Shown here piece by piece: positions 42,178 to 50,010 of a stretch of 64,000 bases of DNA. The notes below the pieces were generated by a model, which did not search any database, had not been told where the DNA came from, and was given only the letters and a program-made list of their open reading frames with translations. The translations under genes were made by a program, and so were the position numbers. The first letter of the stretch is position 1, and each line of letters begins with the position of its first letter. Source of the DNA: Microbacterium luticocti DSM 19459 (GTDB lineage Bacteria; Actinomycetota; Actinomycetes; Actinomycetales; Microbacteriaceae); NCBI RefSeq assembly GCF_000422405.1, contig NZ_AULS01000001.1, positions 372,001 to 436,000 of the forward strand, read 5' to 3'.

Positions 42178-43521
42178 TCAGACGAAGCCGAACACCGGCG
42201 GGAACACGATCACGACGACGGCCGCCCAGGCGAGGTAGACGGGCAGAAAGCCGGTCTGCCACCGCTCGACGGTCTCGAACCGGCCGGTGCCCCGCACGAA
42301 CCGCAGGTGGTGCCACCCGGCTCCGGCGAGGTTCGCGACGAGGATGAGGTTGACGCCGAGCGAGGCGAGCTTGTTGGCACTCGCGCCGTACTCGCCGATA
42401 CGCCCCACCATCGCCACCAGCACGAACACGTCGACGACGAGGGCGGCGGCGATCATGAGCAGCTGCAGCTTCTCGAACCAGGTCGGCGGCGCAAGCGACG
42501 TGCGCGCCGAGATCGAGTACAGCAGCAGGGCGACCACGACCAGCAGCACGGCGTCGAACAGGATGAGCAGTTCGCGGCCGTCCTCGACGAAGCTGCCGTG
42601 CAGCGACGCGGCCACGATGAATGCGAGCAGCAGCAGCGTGAACAGCGGCGTGAACACGCGGGTGAGCACCGGTGCGATGTTCTCGATGACGCTCTGCTTG
42701 GCCTCGACCAACCAGGCCGCCACGACGACCGCGGCGGCGCCTCCGCACGGGATGAGCCATTCGGCGACGAAGACGGCGGGCGAGAGCCCGATCGACGCGA
42801 ACACGGCGAAGGTGAGTGCGGACAGCACGCCGCCACCGAGCACCAGCAGCACGAGGTACACGAACCACTCGCCTGAGAACCGGATGACGTCCATGCGGGC
42901 GGACGTCGAGCGCACATCGCCGTCCGCGTACGCGATGCCGGCGACCAGCCACAAGGCCAGCAGGACGTGGATGCCGGCGAGCACCGCGGTCTGACCCGCC
43001 GGGGCGAACGGGTAGGCGTTCATCACCACCGCGGCCGCGACGAACCCGGCGGCGACCGTGACGATGGTGGCGACCGAGGCGCGCCGGCGCACCAGAAAGA
43101 ACGTCGCGACGAACGGCAGGACGAGCAGTCCGACGTTGCGCAGGTAGAACTCTGCGCCCTGCCCGGTGGCATCCACCCCGAACAGGGCGGGGAGCTTGAT
43201 GGCCACCGCGGCCGCGACGGCGAGCCCGATCGCAAGCAGGGCGCCGTTGCGGCCGGCGGCTTCGGGGGTCTCGTCGAGGACCAGATGCTTCCACAGCCGG
43301 TCGGAGTGCTCACGGGCGTATTCGCCGGCGAGATCGTTGATCCGGCCGATCCGGGTGACGCCGATCAGGAACGCCTCGTCGGCGCTGAGGCCGGATGCCT
43401 CGAGCCGCTCGATCTGGTCGCGCAGGTGCCCTTCCAGCTCGGCGACGTCGTCGGCGTGCAGCACAGCCCGGCGTGACAGGTAGCCGCGCCATTGTCCGAT
43501 GCGGGTCTCGATGTCGTCCAC
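42178..43521 (-). CDS. Permease prefix domain 1 membrane protein
   Basis: The 447-residue protein starts with a ~75-residue soluble permease prefix domain 1 (MDDIETRIGQWRGYLSRR..., DDVAELEGHLRDQIERLEASGLSADEAFLIGVTRIG), typically linked to PadR regulators, followed by about twelve hydrophobic segments without FtsX-type periplasmic domains. The GTG 43521 is used because it starts the prefix domain and lies four bases after the padR stop. Likely a membrane stress or transport component under PadR control; its exact function is unknown. Confidence 0.82.
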   Translation of the reverse strand: MDDIETRIGQWRGYLSRRAVLHADDVAELEGHLRDQIERLEASGLSADEAFLIGVTRIGRINDLAGEYAREHSDRLWKHLVLDETPEAAGRNGALLAIGLAVAAAVAIKLPALFGVDATGQGAEFYLRNVGLLVLPFVATFFLVRRRASVATIVTVAAGFVAAAVVMNAYPFAPAGQTAVLAGIHVLLALWLVAGIAYADGDVRSTSARMDVIRFSGEWFVYLVLLVLGGGVLSALTFAVFASIGLSPAVFVAEWLIPCGGAAAVVVAAWLVEAKQSVIENIAPVLTRVFTPLFTLLLLAFIVAASLHGSFVEDGRELLILFDAVLLVVVALLLYSISARTSLAPPTWFEKLQLLMIAAALVVDVFVLVAMVGRIGEYGASANKLASLGVNLILVANLAGAGWHHLRFVRGTGRFETVERWQTGFLPVYLAWAAVVVIVFPPVFGFV

Positions 43522-43525
43522 GGTC

Positions 43526-43885
43526 TCAGGCCTCCCCGGCCACGGTGCGCGGGCCGGGCCCGGCCTTCCAGACGTTGCGCAGCGCGTCGCTGACCACACT
43601 CCATTGGATGCGCTGCTCGGCGAGCGCAGCGTGGCCGGCGGGTGTGAGCCGGTACAGCTTGCGGGGCCGCCCCTGCGGCGAGCGGGACCAGCCGGACTCG
43701 ACCTGGCCGAGGCGCTCGAGACGATGCAGCAGCGGGTACAGCATCCCGTCGCTGAAGTCGAGGTCGCCGTCCGACAGCGCGGCGATGCGCTGCAGGATCG
43801 CGTAGCCGTACGACTCCCCCTCGGCGAGGATGCCGAGCACGAGCGGCGTCGCCGAGGCAGCGACGAGGTCTTTGCCGATGCGCAT
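43526..43885 (-). CDS. PadR-family transcriptional regulator
   Basis: The 119-residue winged-helix repressor has the PadR signature LVLGILAEGESYGYAILQRI, SDGMLYPLLHRLERLG and SGRPRKLYRLT-like PQGRPRKLYRLTPAGHAAL. The ATG 43885 follows CGGAGGGCG; the frame extends upstream to 43936, but through the operator. It is co-transcribed with the permease-prefix gene, the usual PadR partner, and probably represses its own operon through the inverted repeat at 43895-43934. Confidence 0.93.
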   Translation of the reverse strand: MRIGKDLVAASATPLVLGILAEGESYGYAILQRIAALSDGDLDFSDGMLYPLLHRLERLGQVESGWSRSPQGRPRKLYRLTPAGHAALAEQRIQWSVVSDALRNVWKAGPGPRTVAGEA

Positions 43886-43894
43886 GCGCCCTCC

Positions 43895-43934
43895 GATACC
43901 TCGCAGTGTCAGATATGTGGATCTGCAAGGTATC
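43895..43934. promoter_or_regulatory. Inverted repeat, candidate PadR operator
   Basis: gatacctcgcag (43895-43906) and ctgcaaggtatc (43923-43934) are 12-base arms with one mismatch, separated by 16 bases. They lie just before the padR ribosome site, the expected place for autoregulation. Confidence 0.65.
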
Positions 43935-43966
43935 AACCGAGTGGGTTCCGCGCAAGCGGCGACGCG

Positions 43967-44773
43967 CTACAGCTTCGCGTATCGGGTCCGCAGCAGGCAG
44001 AACGCGCCGTACAGCACGAAGCCCGCGCCGACGAGGGCGGTCAGCAGCGGGCCGAACGGCAGTGCCATGAGCGCCGACATCGCGGCGTCCACCCCGCCCG
44101 CCGCCTGGGGATCGACCCGCACGGCCGCCACGAGCACCAGGATGCCGACGACCAGCAGCGCCAGCCCCTTCGCCGCGTACCCGATGAGCCCGAGCGCCTC
44201 GATGGCCCGGCCGGCGAGCCCTGGAGGCAGCGTCATCTTCTTGCGGAAGCCGCGCCGCACCCCGATCACGGCGAACACCGCTCCGGCCACCGCGATGCCG
44301 ATGCCGACCGCGCCGAGGACGAAGACACCGCCGGGCACGGCGAGAAGACCACGGCTGATGTCCACGGCCGAGCGGTCGGCGTTCGGTCTCGAGCCGAGGG
44401 CGATGGATGCCGCGACCACACCGAGCACGAGATAGCCGAGGCCGCGGGCCCAGTCCGAGACCCGCCGCGCGGCCTTCGACTCCGACGTGCCGCGACCGAG
44501 GAGGCCGTCGAACCCTTCCCAGACGGCGAGCACCCACAGCACGAGCGCGAGGATCCACAGCAGCACCGACCCCACCGGCGTGCCGGCCACCGCCTTCAAC
44601 GCCCCGGACGGACTGCTGTCGGCGTGCGCGCCGCAGGCCAGCGCGATTGCGAGAACGCCGACCAGCAGGTGGATCACACCGACCGCGGCGAAGCCCGCCC
44701 GGGCGAAGATCTCGAACACCGTCGAGGACTCCGCCGTCCGCGCGGCATCCTTCGCCTCGTGTTCGAGTCCCAT
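43967..44773 (-). CDS. DUF1206 family membrane protein
   Basis: The 268-residue membrane protein is built of three repeated two-helix modules, each beginning with a GFxAxGxxH/Y pattern (ARAGFAAVGVIHLLVGVLAI, ARGLGYLVLGVV, GLIGYAAKGLALLVVGIL). This is the layout of DUF1206; no function is known. The ATG 44773 has a TACAGT box seven bases upstream. It stands apart from the padR operon by a 33-bp gap. Confidence 0.88.
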   Translation of the reverse strand: MGLEHEAKDAARTAESSTVFEIFARAGFAAVGVIHLLVGVLAIALACGAHADSSPSGALKAVAGTPVGSVLLWILALVLWVLAVWEGFDGLLGRGTSESKAARRVSDWARGLGYLVLGVVAASIALGSRPNADRSAVDISRGLLAVPGGVFVLGAVGIGIAVAGAVFAVIGVRRGFRKKMTLPPGLAGRAIEALGLIGYAAKGLALLVVGILVLVAAVRVDPQAAGGVDAAMSALMALPFGPLLTALVGAGFVLYGAFCLLRTRYAKL

Positions 44774-44780
44774 GCTGAGA

Positions 44781-44786
44781 ACTGTA
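44781..44786 (-). promoter_or_regulatory. -10 box of the DUF1206 gene (leaderless)
   Basis: TACAGT on the minus strand, seven bases before ATG 44773. Confidence 0.42.
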
Positions 44787-44803
44787 CGGCCGCCGTCGCC
44801 GGC

Positions 44804-45745
44804 TCAGCCCAGGATCTCGCCGGCGGTCTGGCAGGTCGGGCAGTACTGCGCGGTGGTGCCGCCGAAGGCGAGGTCGTGGACCGTGTCGCCGCACACCGGG
44901 CAGGCCCGCCCAGCACGTCCGTGCACCCGCATGGCGTCGGCTTTGGCCTGTGTGAGCGCGTCGATTGGGATGCCGCGGCGGGCGTCGGCCGCGGCCACGA
45001 GCACATCGCGCATCGCCGCCGAGAGTCGACGCCGTTCGTCGGCGGTGAGCGTGTCGCCGTGCACGAGGGGTGAGAGGCGCGCGGCGTGGAGGATCTCGTC
45101 GGAGTAGGCGTTGCCGATGCCGGCGAACGACTCCTGCTCCTGCAGGATCGCCTTGAGCTGCTTGCGCCGACCCACCACCGCGCGGTCGACGTCGGCGTCC
45201 GAGAACCCGGGCTCGAGCGGGTCGGGTCCGAGCTTCGCGATCCCCGGCACGTCATGCGGATCGTCGACGACCCACAGCCCGAGCGACACCCACGATCCGG
45301 CGTCGGTGAACGCGAGCACTGCCCCGCCACCGGCGCCATCGAGGTCCAACTCGGCCAGGACGGGAGGGCCGGTATCGGTGCTCGCAGACGCCTCACTCGC
45401 GCCCGACTCGTCTGACTCGTCTGACGATGCGCCGCGATCGCTCGCGTCACGCGCAGGTGCGTCGGGTGCGGGATCATCGAGATCACCCTGCGGCGAGGCA
45501 TCCGTCCACCGCACCCAGCCGTGCCGGCCCAGCGAGACGACCAGGTGCCCGTCATCGAGTGCGACGTCGATGAACTTGCCGAAGCGGTGCACGCCCGCGA
45601 TGCGGCGGCCGACGAGCGACGACAGCGGTCTCGCGCGGGTCTTCAGCGCGCGAAACTCGAGCAGGTCGACGGCGGCCACCACACATCCGCGCGCCCGCTC
45701 GTCGAGCTGTTCGACGAGCGCGGCAACCTCCGGCGACTCGGGCAT
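44804..45745 (-). CDS. Fpg/Nei family DNA glycosylase
   Basis: The 313-residue base-excision repair enzyme removes oxidised bases. The catalytic N-terminus PESPEV (Pro as nucleophile after Met removal, Glu3), the H2TH region (FAGIGNAYSDEILHAARLSP near 205) and a C-terminal zinc finger (CPVCGDTVHDLAFGGTTAQY then CPTC) are intact. Residues about 88-120 form an Asp/Ser/Glu-rich low-complexity insert (DRGASSDESDESGASEASA) in the N-terminal domain that is not part of the family core. Whether it is Fpg (8-oxoG) or Nei-like cannot be decided here. Confidence 0.9.
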   Translation of the reverse strand: MPESPEVAALVEQLDERARGCVVAAVDLLEFRALKTRARPLSSLVGRRIAGVHRFGKFIDVALDDGHLVVSLGRHGWVRWTDASPQGDLDDPAPDAPARDASDRGASSDESDESGASEASASTDTGPPVLAELDLDGAGGGAVLAFTDAGSWVSLGLWVVDDPHDVPGIAKLGPDPLEPGFSDADVDRAVVGRRKQLKAILQEQESFAGIGNAYSDEILHAARLSPLVHGDTLTADERRRLSAAMRDVLVAAADARRGIPIDALTQAKADAMRVHGRAGRACPVCGDTVHDLAFGGTTAQYCPTCQTAGEILG

Positions 45746-45796
45746 ACCGTCATCCTGTCACCGGTCTCCGACATCGGGACCGTCCCGCGATGGAGT

Positions 45797-46024
45797 TCAG
45801 CCGGCATCCCGAGCGTCGTTCAGCGTCACGTCCCACTCCCGGAATTCGTCCCGATAGTCTGCGGGCGCTGCGCGGAAGGCACGGCCGAACGCCTCCATAC
45901 GTTCGCGGCGCTCGTACCCGTCGAGCAGCCCCTCGATGGGGCCGGCGGCGCTCACGCCGCGCTCGCGCGCCTGCCTGTTGACGCGGTCGCGCAGTTCCGC
46001 CGACACCTTGATCATCGTCGCCAT
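45797..46024 (-). CDS. Orphan ribbon-helix-helix-type antitoxin
   Basis: 75 residues: a short N-terminal strand-helix-helix (MATMIKVSAELRDRVNRQARERGVS in outline) followed by a long acidic-basic helix and an aromatic acidic tail (EFREWDVTLNDARDAG). This is the build of MazE/VapB-like antitoxins that neutralise PemK/MazF toxins. The toxin gene normally follows directly, but here only 51 bases separate it from the DNA glycosylase start and they encode nothing, so the toxin is missing. A TATCCT box is six bases before the ATG. Confidence 0.7.
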   Translation of the reverse strand: MATMIKVSAELRDRVNRQARERGVSAAGPIEGLLDGYERRERMEAFGRAFRAAPADYRDEFREWDVTLNDARDAG

Positions 46025-46030
46025 ACGGTC

Positions 46031-46036
46031 AGGATA
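46031..46036 (-). promoter_or_regulatory. -10 box of the orphan antitoxin (leaderless)
   Basis: TATCCT on the minus strand, six bases before ATG 46024. Confidence 0.42.
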
Positions 46037-46087
46037 GCTGTGCAGACCGCTGCGGCTACGCGGCGTAGAGGAATGATCGGCGCGATG

Positions 46088-46777
46088 TCAGTCCCAGTCG
46101 AGGTAGTCCTCGATCGCCCACGAGGCGGCGCCGGCGTGGGTGGCGGGGAACAGGTGGCCGCCCTCGACGGTGACCACACTGACGCGCTCGGGTGCGGCCG
46201 CGCGCAGCCGCTCGCCGTTGGCGGGCGGGGTGATGCGGTCGTCCGCGCCCTGGATCACCAGCACCGGCACCACCGAGGCCGGCATCGTCCAGTCGGCGAG
46301 GGGTGTGGCATCCAGCGCCGCCTGCTGCATCGCGTCGATCTCGCCGTCGCGGGCCGAGGCGGGCACCTCGGAGTCGGCGGCCTCGCGGGCGGCGGCGTCT
46401 TCGGCGGGCTCCTCGACGCCGAGCAGCAGCACGCCGTTGACGCGGTCGGTGTGGTCGACCGAGAGGGTGCGCGCGACGGCGCCCCCGAAACCGTGCCCGC
46501 CGATCCAGGCGTCGTCGAGGCCGAGGTGCGCCATGACGTCGACGACGTCCTCGGCGAGGTCGTGCAGCGTGACGGCGGGCTGTACCGCCGATGACGGATG
46601 CCGCGACCCGACGCGCACGACGCGGTGGCCCGCCTCGGCCAGAGCGGCGGCGAGGGCGCTCAGATACGAGATGTTCAGCCCCCGGCCGGGCAGCAGCACG
46701 ACCGCACCGGGCCCCTCCCCCTCGTCGGCGAACGGGATGCGGCGGTCGTCGGGCTCGAAGATCTGGGCGTCGGTCAT
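46088..46777 (-). CDS. Alpha/beta hydrolase
   Basis: A 229-residue alpha/beta-fold protein. LLPGRGLNISYLSALAAAL is the oxyanion-region strand-loop, GGHGFGGAVARTL holds the nucleophile elbow position (G-H-G-F-G, where His replaces the usual Ser/Asp), VIQGADDRITPP carries the acid and GGHLFPATH the final His. Because the elbow lacks the normal nucleophile, activity is uncertain. ATG 46777 has AAAGGAC upstream. No operon partner. Confidence 0.8.
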   Translation of the reverse strand: MTDAQIFEPDDRRIPFADEGEGPGAVVLLPGRGLNISYLSALAAALAEAGHRVVRVGSRHPSSAVQPAVTLHDLAEDVVDVMAHLGLDDAWIGGHGFGGAVARTLSVDHTDRVNGVLLLGVEEPAEDAAAREAADSEVPASARDGEIDAMQQAALDATPLADWTMPASVVPVLVIQGADDRITPPANGERLRAAAPERVSVVTVEGGHLFPATHAGAASWAIEDYLDWD

Positions 46778-46861
46778 CGTGCGGAGTCCTTTCGGTGGGT
46801 ACACCACGCTACCGGGTGCGGAAACGTCGGCCGAAGACGAAAGCCGGTCTTGGCCTCACGA

Positions 46862-47257
46862 TCAGGGCGAAGCCACCGGATCCACGGTTCTCAGCCCGAG
46901 GCCTTCGGCCACGTCCCTCATGTGCGCATCATGACTCGCGACCGTGACGGACTCCCCGATCAACAAGGCTGTGGCCAGGTGCAGGGCGTCGGGAGTCCTG
47001 ATGTGCCGTTCGATCGACTCCGCGACCGTATGTGTCTCACGTGTGAGATCGAACAGTCCGACCCGACTGAGCAGCGGCTCCCCATCCGACAAGGGCCTTG
47101 CTTCGCGTCGCAAGACGCGAATCACCTCGGTGTGCAGCAGCCGCGACGACACGAAGTCGATTCCGGCCGAGTCCATCCAGCCCTGCAGCCGCACACGTTC
47201 TGGAACATCGAGGATCGTCCGCAGCGCCACCGAGGAATCGAGATAGACGATGCTCAT
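46862..47257 (-). CDS. VapC-type PIN-domain toxin (module 1)
   Basis: The 131-residue PIN ribonuclease toxin has acidic metal ligands in YLDSSVAL (Asp7), LHTEVIR (Glu44), TPDALHLATAL (Asp near 97) and ASHDAHMRDVA (Asp near 116). Such toxins cleave tRNA or rRNA when free of antitoxin. It lies four bases after its antitoxin gene. It is intact and of normal length. Confidence 0.88.
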   Translation of the reverse strand: MSIVYLDSSVALRTILDVPERVRLQGWMDSAGIDFVSSRLLHTEVIRVLRREARPLSDGEPLLSRVGLFDLTRETHTVAESIERHIRTPDALHLATALLIGESVTVASHDAHMRDVAEGLGLRTVDPVASP

Positions 47258-47261
47258 GGGA

Positions 47262-47540
47262 TCAGTGGTCGCCCTTCATCTCCTCGATCAGTGCATCGGC
47301 TTCTCGGGACTCGTAACGAGGTCCACCGACGACCTGAGGCCATGGCACGCGACTCGAGGACGGGGGCGTGTAGCGCCCCTGCCGTTCGGCTCGGGCGAGG
47401 GCATCGTCCTGGCCGCGGTAGGAACTCACCCGCCAACGAGGCTCGCCCCGCTCGGTCACGATCACCTCACCGATCTCGGTTGCCCGCGCCAGCACGTCCG
47501 AGGTTCGCTGGTTGAGATCGCGCTTCGTCACTGTGGACAT
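47262..47540 (-). CDS. Phd/YefM-type antitoxin (module 1)
   Basis: The 92-residue antitoxin has a DNA-binding Phd/YefM fold at the N-terminus (VTKRDLNQRTSDVLARATEIGEVIVTERGEPRWRV) and a disordered toxin-binding C-terminus rich in Pro/Ser/Arg. Start ATG 47540 lies six bases after a TACAAT -10 box inside an inverted repeat, consistent with leaderless, autorepressed expression. Confidence 0.87.
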   Translation of the reverse strand: MSTVTKRDLNQRTSDVLARATEIGEVIVTERGEPRWRVSSYRGQDDALARAERQGRYTPPSSSRVPWPQVVGGPRYESREADALIEEMKGDH

Positions 47541-47564
47541 GACACCATTGTAGTACTTGTGTCA
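47540..47564. promoter_or_regulatory. Promoter-operator of toxin-antitoxin module 1
   Basis: TGACAC (47540-47545) and GTGTCA (47559-47564) form an inverted repeat with a 13-base spacer; TACAAT (minus strand, 47547-47552) in the spacer is the likely -10 box. The arrangement fits autorepression by the antitoxin. Confidence 0.5.
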
Positions 47565-47653
47565 GACATCCGTCCGCGGCGATCTGCTCCCCGCGAGATC
47601 TTCGGGGACGTCGAGTCCGAACCGATCAGCAGGCTTGGATAGACCTTGAGCGG

Positions 47654-48064
47654 TCATACAGTTTGTTCCCTGCCGGGAGCAATGACATCAAGGCCAGCGG
47701 CCCTCGCCGCTTCCGCAAGTCGGTGGTCGTACGTGAGGATGGCATCGACGTCGAGGCGGATCGCCGCCTCAAGATGGAGTGCATCGAGCGTGCGCAGATA
47801 TGGCATCGGCAGGAACCCTGCCGAGCGGTAGGCGGCACGATCGAGCGCTGCGAGAGAAACGCCATCGAGGATCGCACTGACCTTGGCCTGGTTCCGCCCC
47901 TCGCGCACCGCCATCCGACGCAGCTCCGTTTCCAGCAGATCGCTCGACACGAGGCTGACGTCCGCCTGGTCGAGCCACCCCACCAGCGCGTCGCTCTCCG
48001 CTTGTGAGATCAGAAGCGCTCCAACTGCCGATGTGTCGACGTAGACCAGTGGAGTGCTGCTCAC
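47654..48064 (-). CDS. VapC-type PIN-domain toxin (module 2)
   Basis: The 136-residue PIN-domain toxin has acidic residues in YVDTSAVG (Asp10), LLETELRR (Glu near 46), TLDALHLEAA (Asp near 93) and LTYDHRLAEAA (Asp near 113). The GTG start at 48064 overlaps the antitoxin stop (GTGA), so toxin synthesis is coupled. It is only distantly similar to the module 1 toxin, so this is not a simple tandem duplication. Confidence 0.88.
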   Translation of the reverse strand: MSSTPLVYVDTSAVGALLISQAESDALVGWLDQADVSLVSSDLLETELRRMAVREGRNQAKVSAILDGVSLAALDRAAYRSAGFLPMPYLRTLDALHLEAAIRLDVDAILTYDHRLAEAARAAGLDVIAPGREQTV

Positions 48065-48342
48065 ACCCGATCCTCTCGAAGCTCGTCAACGATGCGAGAC
48101 ATCGGTCGATCATTCTCGGTCGACTGAGGCGTCAACGCCGCCCAGCCCCCGACACGCTTCGCAGCCCGAACGATCGGCAACGTGGCGGCGGGCGCGTCGA
48201 GCGGGACGATGCGCCCCACCGGGACTCCCCGGTTGGTCAGAACGAACGACTGCCCCTCACTGACAAGACGAAGAACCCGCCCGGAATCGTTGCGCAACTC
48301 GCGCTGCGAGAGACTCTCGACCTGCGGCTCGTTCGTGCCCAT
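48061..48342 (-). CDS. Phd/YefM-type antitoxin (module 2)
   Basis: The 93-residue antitoxin has the N-terminal Phd/YefM fold (SLSQRELRNDSGRVLRLVSEGQSFVLTNRGVPVGRIVPL) and an extended C-terminus. The ATG 48342 is six bases after a TACGCT box. Its promoter overlaps the outermost ychF-tail remnant (48364), placing this module at the boundary of the island. Confidence 0.87.
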   Translation of the reverse strand: MGTNEPQVESLSQRELRNDSGRVLRLVSEGQSFVLTNRGVPVGRIVPLDAPAATLPIVRAAKRVGGWAALTPQSTENDRPMSRIVDELREDRV

Positions 48343-48348
48343 GCCCCT

Positions 48349-48367
48349 AGCGTAGCATGCGTGCTAC
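48349..48367. promoter_or_regulatory. Promoter-operator of toxin-antitoxin module 2
   Basis: GTAGCA (48352-48357) and TGCTAC (48362-48367) form a perfect inverted repeat with four central bases; the -10 TACGCT (minus, 48349-48354) overlaps it. The right arm includes the stop codon of the ychF-tail remnant. Confidence 0.5.
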
Positions 48368-48440
48368 ATCTTGTACCGGGACTCGACCACGTCGTCGTCC
48401 TGCATGACGTCGTCCCCACCCTCGCGCATTTCGCCGCGGC
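48364..48440 (-). pseudogene. Displaced 3' end of ychF, outer copy
   Basis: The minus strand encodes GGDDVMQDDDVVESRYKM followed by TAG, against GKDYVMQDGDVVEFRFNV and TAG in the real gene. The DNA run cgtcctgcatgacgt and accacgtcg are identical to the ychF end at 52640-52671. Similarity fades after about 25-35 codons upstream. It lacks a start and the GTPase domain, so it is a gene fragment. The coding-type changes suggest it derives from a different ychF allele, not from a recent copy of the resident gene. Confidence 0.75.
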
Positions 48441-48488
48441 GCAGGGCATCGACGTCGACCTCGACATGAGGCAGAGAAGCTCCCGGCG

Positions 48489-49031
48489 CTAGGCGCTGTG
48501 CGGGCTGCCCAGCGCATCGACGATGATGCGAGGATCGATGGCGAGGTTGTCCGCGGCGATCGTACGCCGGCGTCGTTTGCCGTCGTCCTGCCGAGTGAAC
48601 ACCACCCGCGCCGAATTCAAGCCGGATGCGGGAATGATCGCCGCGCTCGTGCCGTCCCGAACCCATTCCTCGGCGCGGATCCGCGGAAAGAGAGCCGATG
48701 CCCGGTCGACGGCGGGAAACCGCACCGCGTCGGCGGTGATCGTGACTGCCAGCTCGGGGAGGCGCACCTGCCGCCGAAGCTGCCGCACCGCCAACACGCA
48801 CAATGCAACCGGAATGACGAGCAGCGCGATGATGAGCAGGATGACGCGTGCAGAAAGGTCACCCGCCAAGATCGTGGCGGCGAGGACCGCTCCCGGCCCC
48901 ATGAGTCCGAGCAGGACCGCGAGGATCAGTTGCAGGATTCCCTGCTTGCGCACGAGTCGCTGAAGGGTCTGCTCCGTGGTCGTCCGGCCCGGTTCCCGAT
49001 ATCGCACCGCCAGGACTTCGTCAGACATCAC
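48489..49031 (-). CDS. Two-helix membrane protein of the WXG-type cassette
   Basis: A 180-residue protein not recognised as a named family. It has a soluble start (DEVLAVRYREPGRTT), two membrane helices (about residues 32-55 and 60-83), and a C-terminal soluble domain (LPELAVTITADAVRFPAVDRASALFPRIRAEEWV) resembling PH-like beta structure. The GTG 49031 overlaps the stop of the preceding gene; ATG 49028 is the next codon and an equal candidate. It is third and last in a coupled set with the 149-residue protein and the disrupted WXG-type gene. Confidence 0.65.
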   Translation of the reverse strand: MMSDEVLAVRYREPGRTTTEQTLQRLVRKQGILQLILAVLLGLMGPGAVLAATILAGDLSARVILLIIALLVIPVALCVLAVRQLRRQVRLPELAVTITADAVRFPAVDRASALFPRIRAEEWVRDGTSAAIIPASGLNSARVVFTRQDDGKRRRRTIAADNLAIDPRIIVDALGSPHSA

Positions 49032-49477
49032 CGGTCGCTCCTTGGAGATGATTCAGTGCCGTCGTCCGTGTCGTAGACATGAGTCCAGCCGTTGAGCTGG
49101 TCCTGGCGAACCGCGTCAGCGGTGAGGTGAGCGCGGCGCTTCACGTCGGCGGCGTCTGCGGCCGCCTGGTCGGGGGATGGAGGAACGATCTGCCTCCGGG
49201 CACGTTCGACGGCCTCATCGAGTGCGCGTCGTTGTTCCTCGCCCAGCGCGACGGGTTCTTCGGGGACCGGCACCCGGTCGCTGAAGGCCCGCTGCCACTG
49301 CGGGTCCGCCAGCAACGTGCGGAGGGGCCGCCGGCCACTCGCGACAAGGCGCAGTCTGCTGGCGTAGGCCTCGTCATCCGTCTGCTCGGCGAGCTGAAGA
49401 AGACGCTTCCGAAGATCCTCCGCGAACCCGTCTCCGGCGATGCGCAGCAGCGCGGCGGACACGTCGGGCTGCTCCAT
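49028..49477 (-). CDS. Uncharacterised hydrophilic helical protein of the WXG-type cassette
   Basis: 149 residues, no family recognised. It is strongly helical and charged (FAEDLRKRLLQLAEQTDDEAYASRLRLVAS), has a mid segment LLADPQWQRAFSDRVPVP, and ends in a polar Asp/Ser-rich tail. No signal peptide or membrane helix. The ATG 49477 is one base from the stop of the WXG-type gene. Small cytosolic partners encoded beside type VII substrates often act as chaperones; that role is only suggested by position here. Confidence 0.62.
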   Translation of the reverse strand: MEQPDVSAALLRIAGDGFAEDLRKRLLQLAEQTDDEAYASRLRLVASGRRPLRTLLADPQWQRAFSDRVPVPEEPVALGEEQRRALDEAVERARRQIVPPSPDQAAADAADVKRRAHLTADAVRQDQLNGWTHVYDTDDGTESSPRSDR

Positions 49478-49478
49478 G

Positions 49479-50005
49479 TCATGCCTCCGGAATCTGGACG
49501 AATTCGATGGTTGTGGTCGCAGAACCGAGGGCAGCGCCGGCGGCGATCGCCACCGAAACCGCAGTCATCATCGTTCCCCATGCCGAGGAGAAGGCCTCCG
49601 CCGCCGCGACAACCGCCGAGACGATAGCAGCAGGAGCGAGGCCACCAGCGGTGAAGAACGCACCGATGGCCTCGGTAAGGGAAGTCACACCCATTTGCGC
49701 CGCGATGATCGCGTCCACGATCGCGTCGAGCGCCGAGAGCATGGCCTGGCACGCCCCGTAGGCGGCCCAGGCGGCGTCGGAGTACTTCGTTGCCAGGTCA
49801 CCATATGCCTCGGGCTGGGCCGCGAATGCTGCGACGATCTCCGCGAAATACTCACCTGCACGATCGGCGCCATCCCCGCTCGTCCACGCCTCGAAGATGT
49901 CGACGGCCACGTTCTGCACCGCTGCGGCGAGCTCATCGAAGAACTCGCCCATGTGTGCGAAGGCGCTGCCTGCGAGGGCGACCTTGTCCCAGTCGCCGCT
50001 GAGCT
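49479..50005 (-). pseudogene. WXG100/type VII-like protein, 3' portion (cut off by IS insertion)
   Basis: Codons 211-384 of a gene whose first part is at 51659-52286. The segment continues in frame as KLSGDWDKVALAGSAFAHMG, then a helical WXG100-like repeat (VDIFEAWTSGDGADRAGEYF, with Q-P-E-A-Y-G-D-L-A-T-K-Y after it) and a hydrophobic Ala/Val-rich C-terminus ending IEFVQIPEA. WXG100-type helical hairpins mark substrates of ESX/type VII secretion. An ATG at 49952 could allow translation of this part alone, but it lies within the original domain. No secretion ATPase is in the window. Confidence 0.65.
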
Positions 50006-50010
50006 TCTGA

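Noticed and set aside
47540-48342. Tandem duplication of one vapBC module
   Set aside because: The two toxins and antitoxins share only family-level motifs and differ in gene spacing, so they are independent modules.
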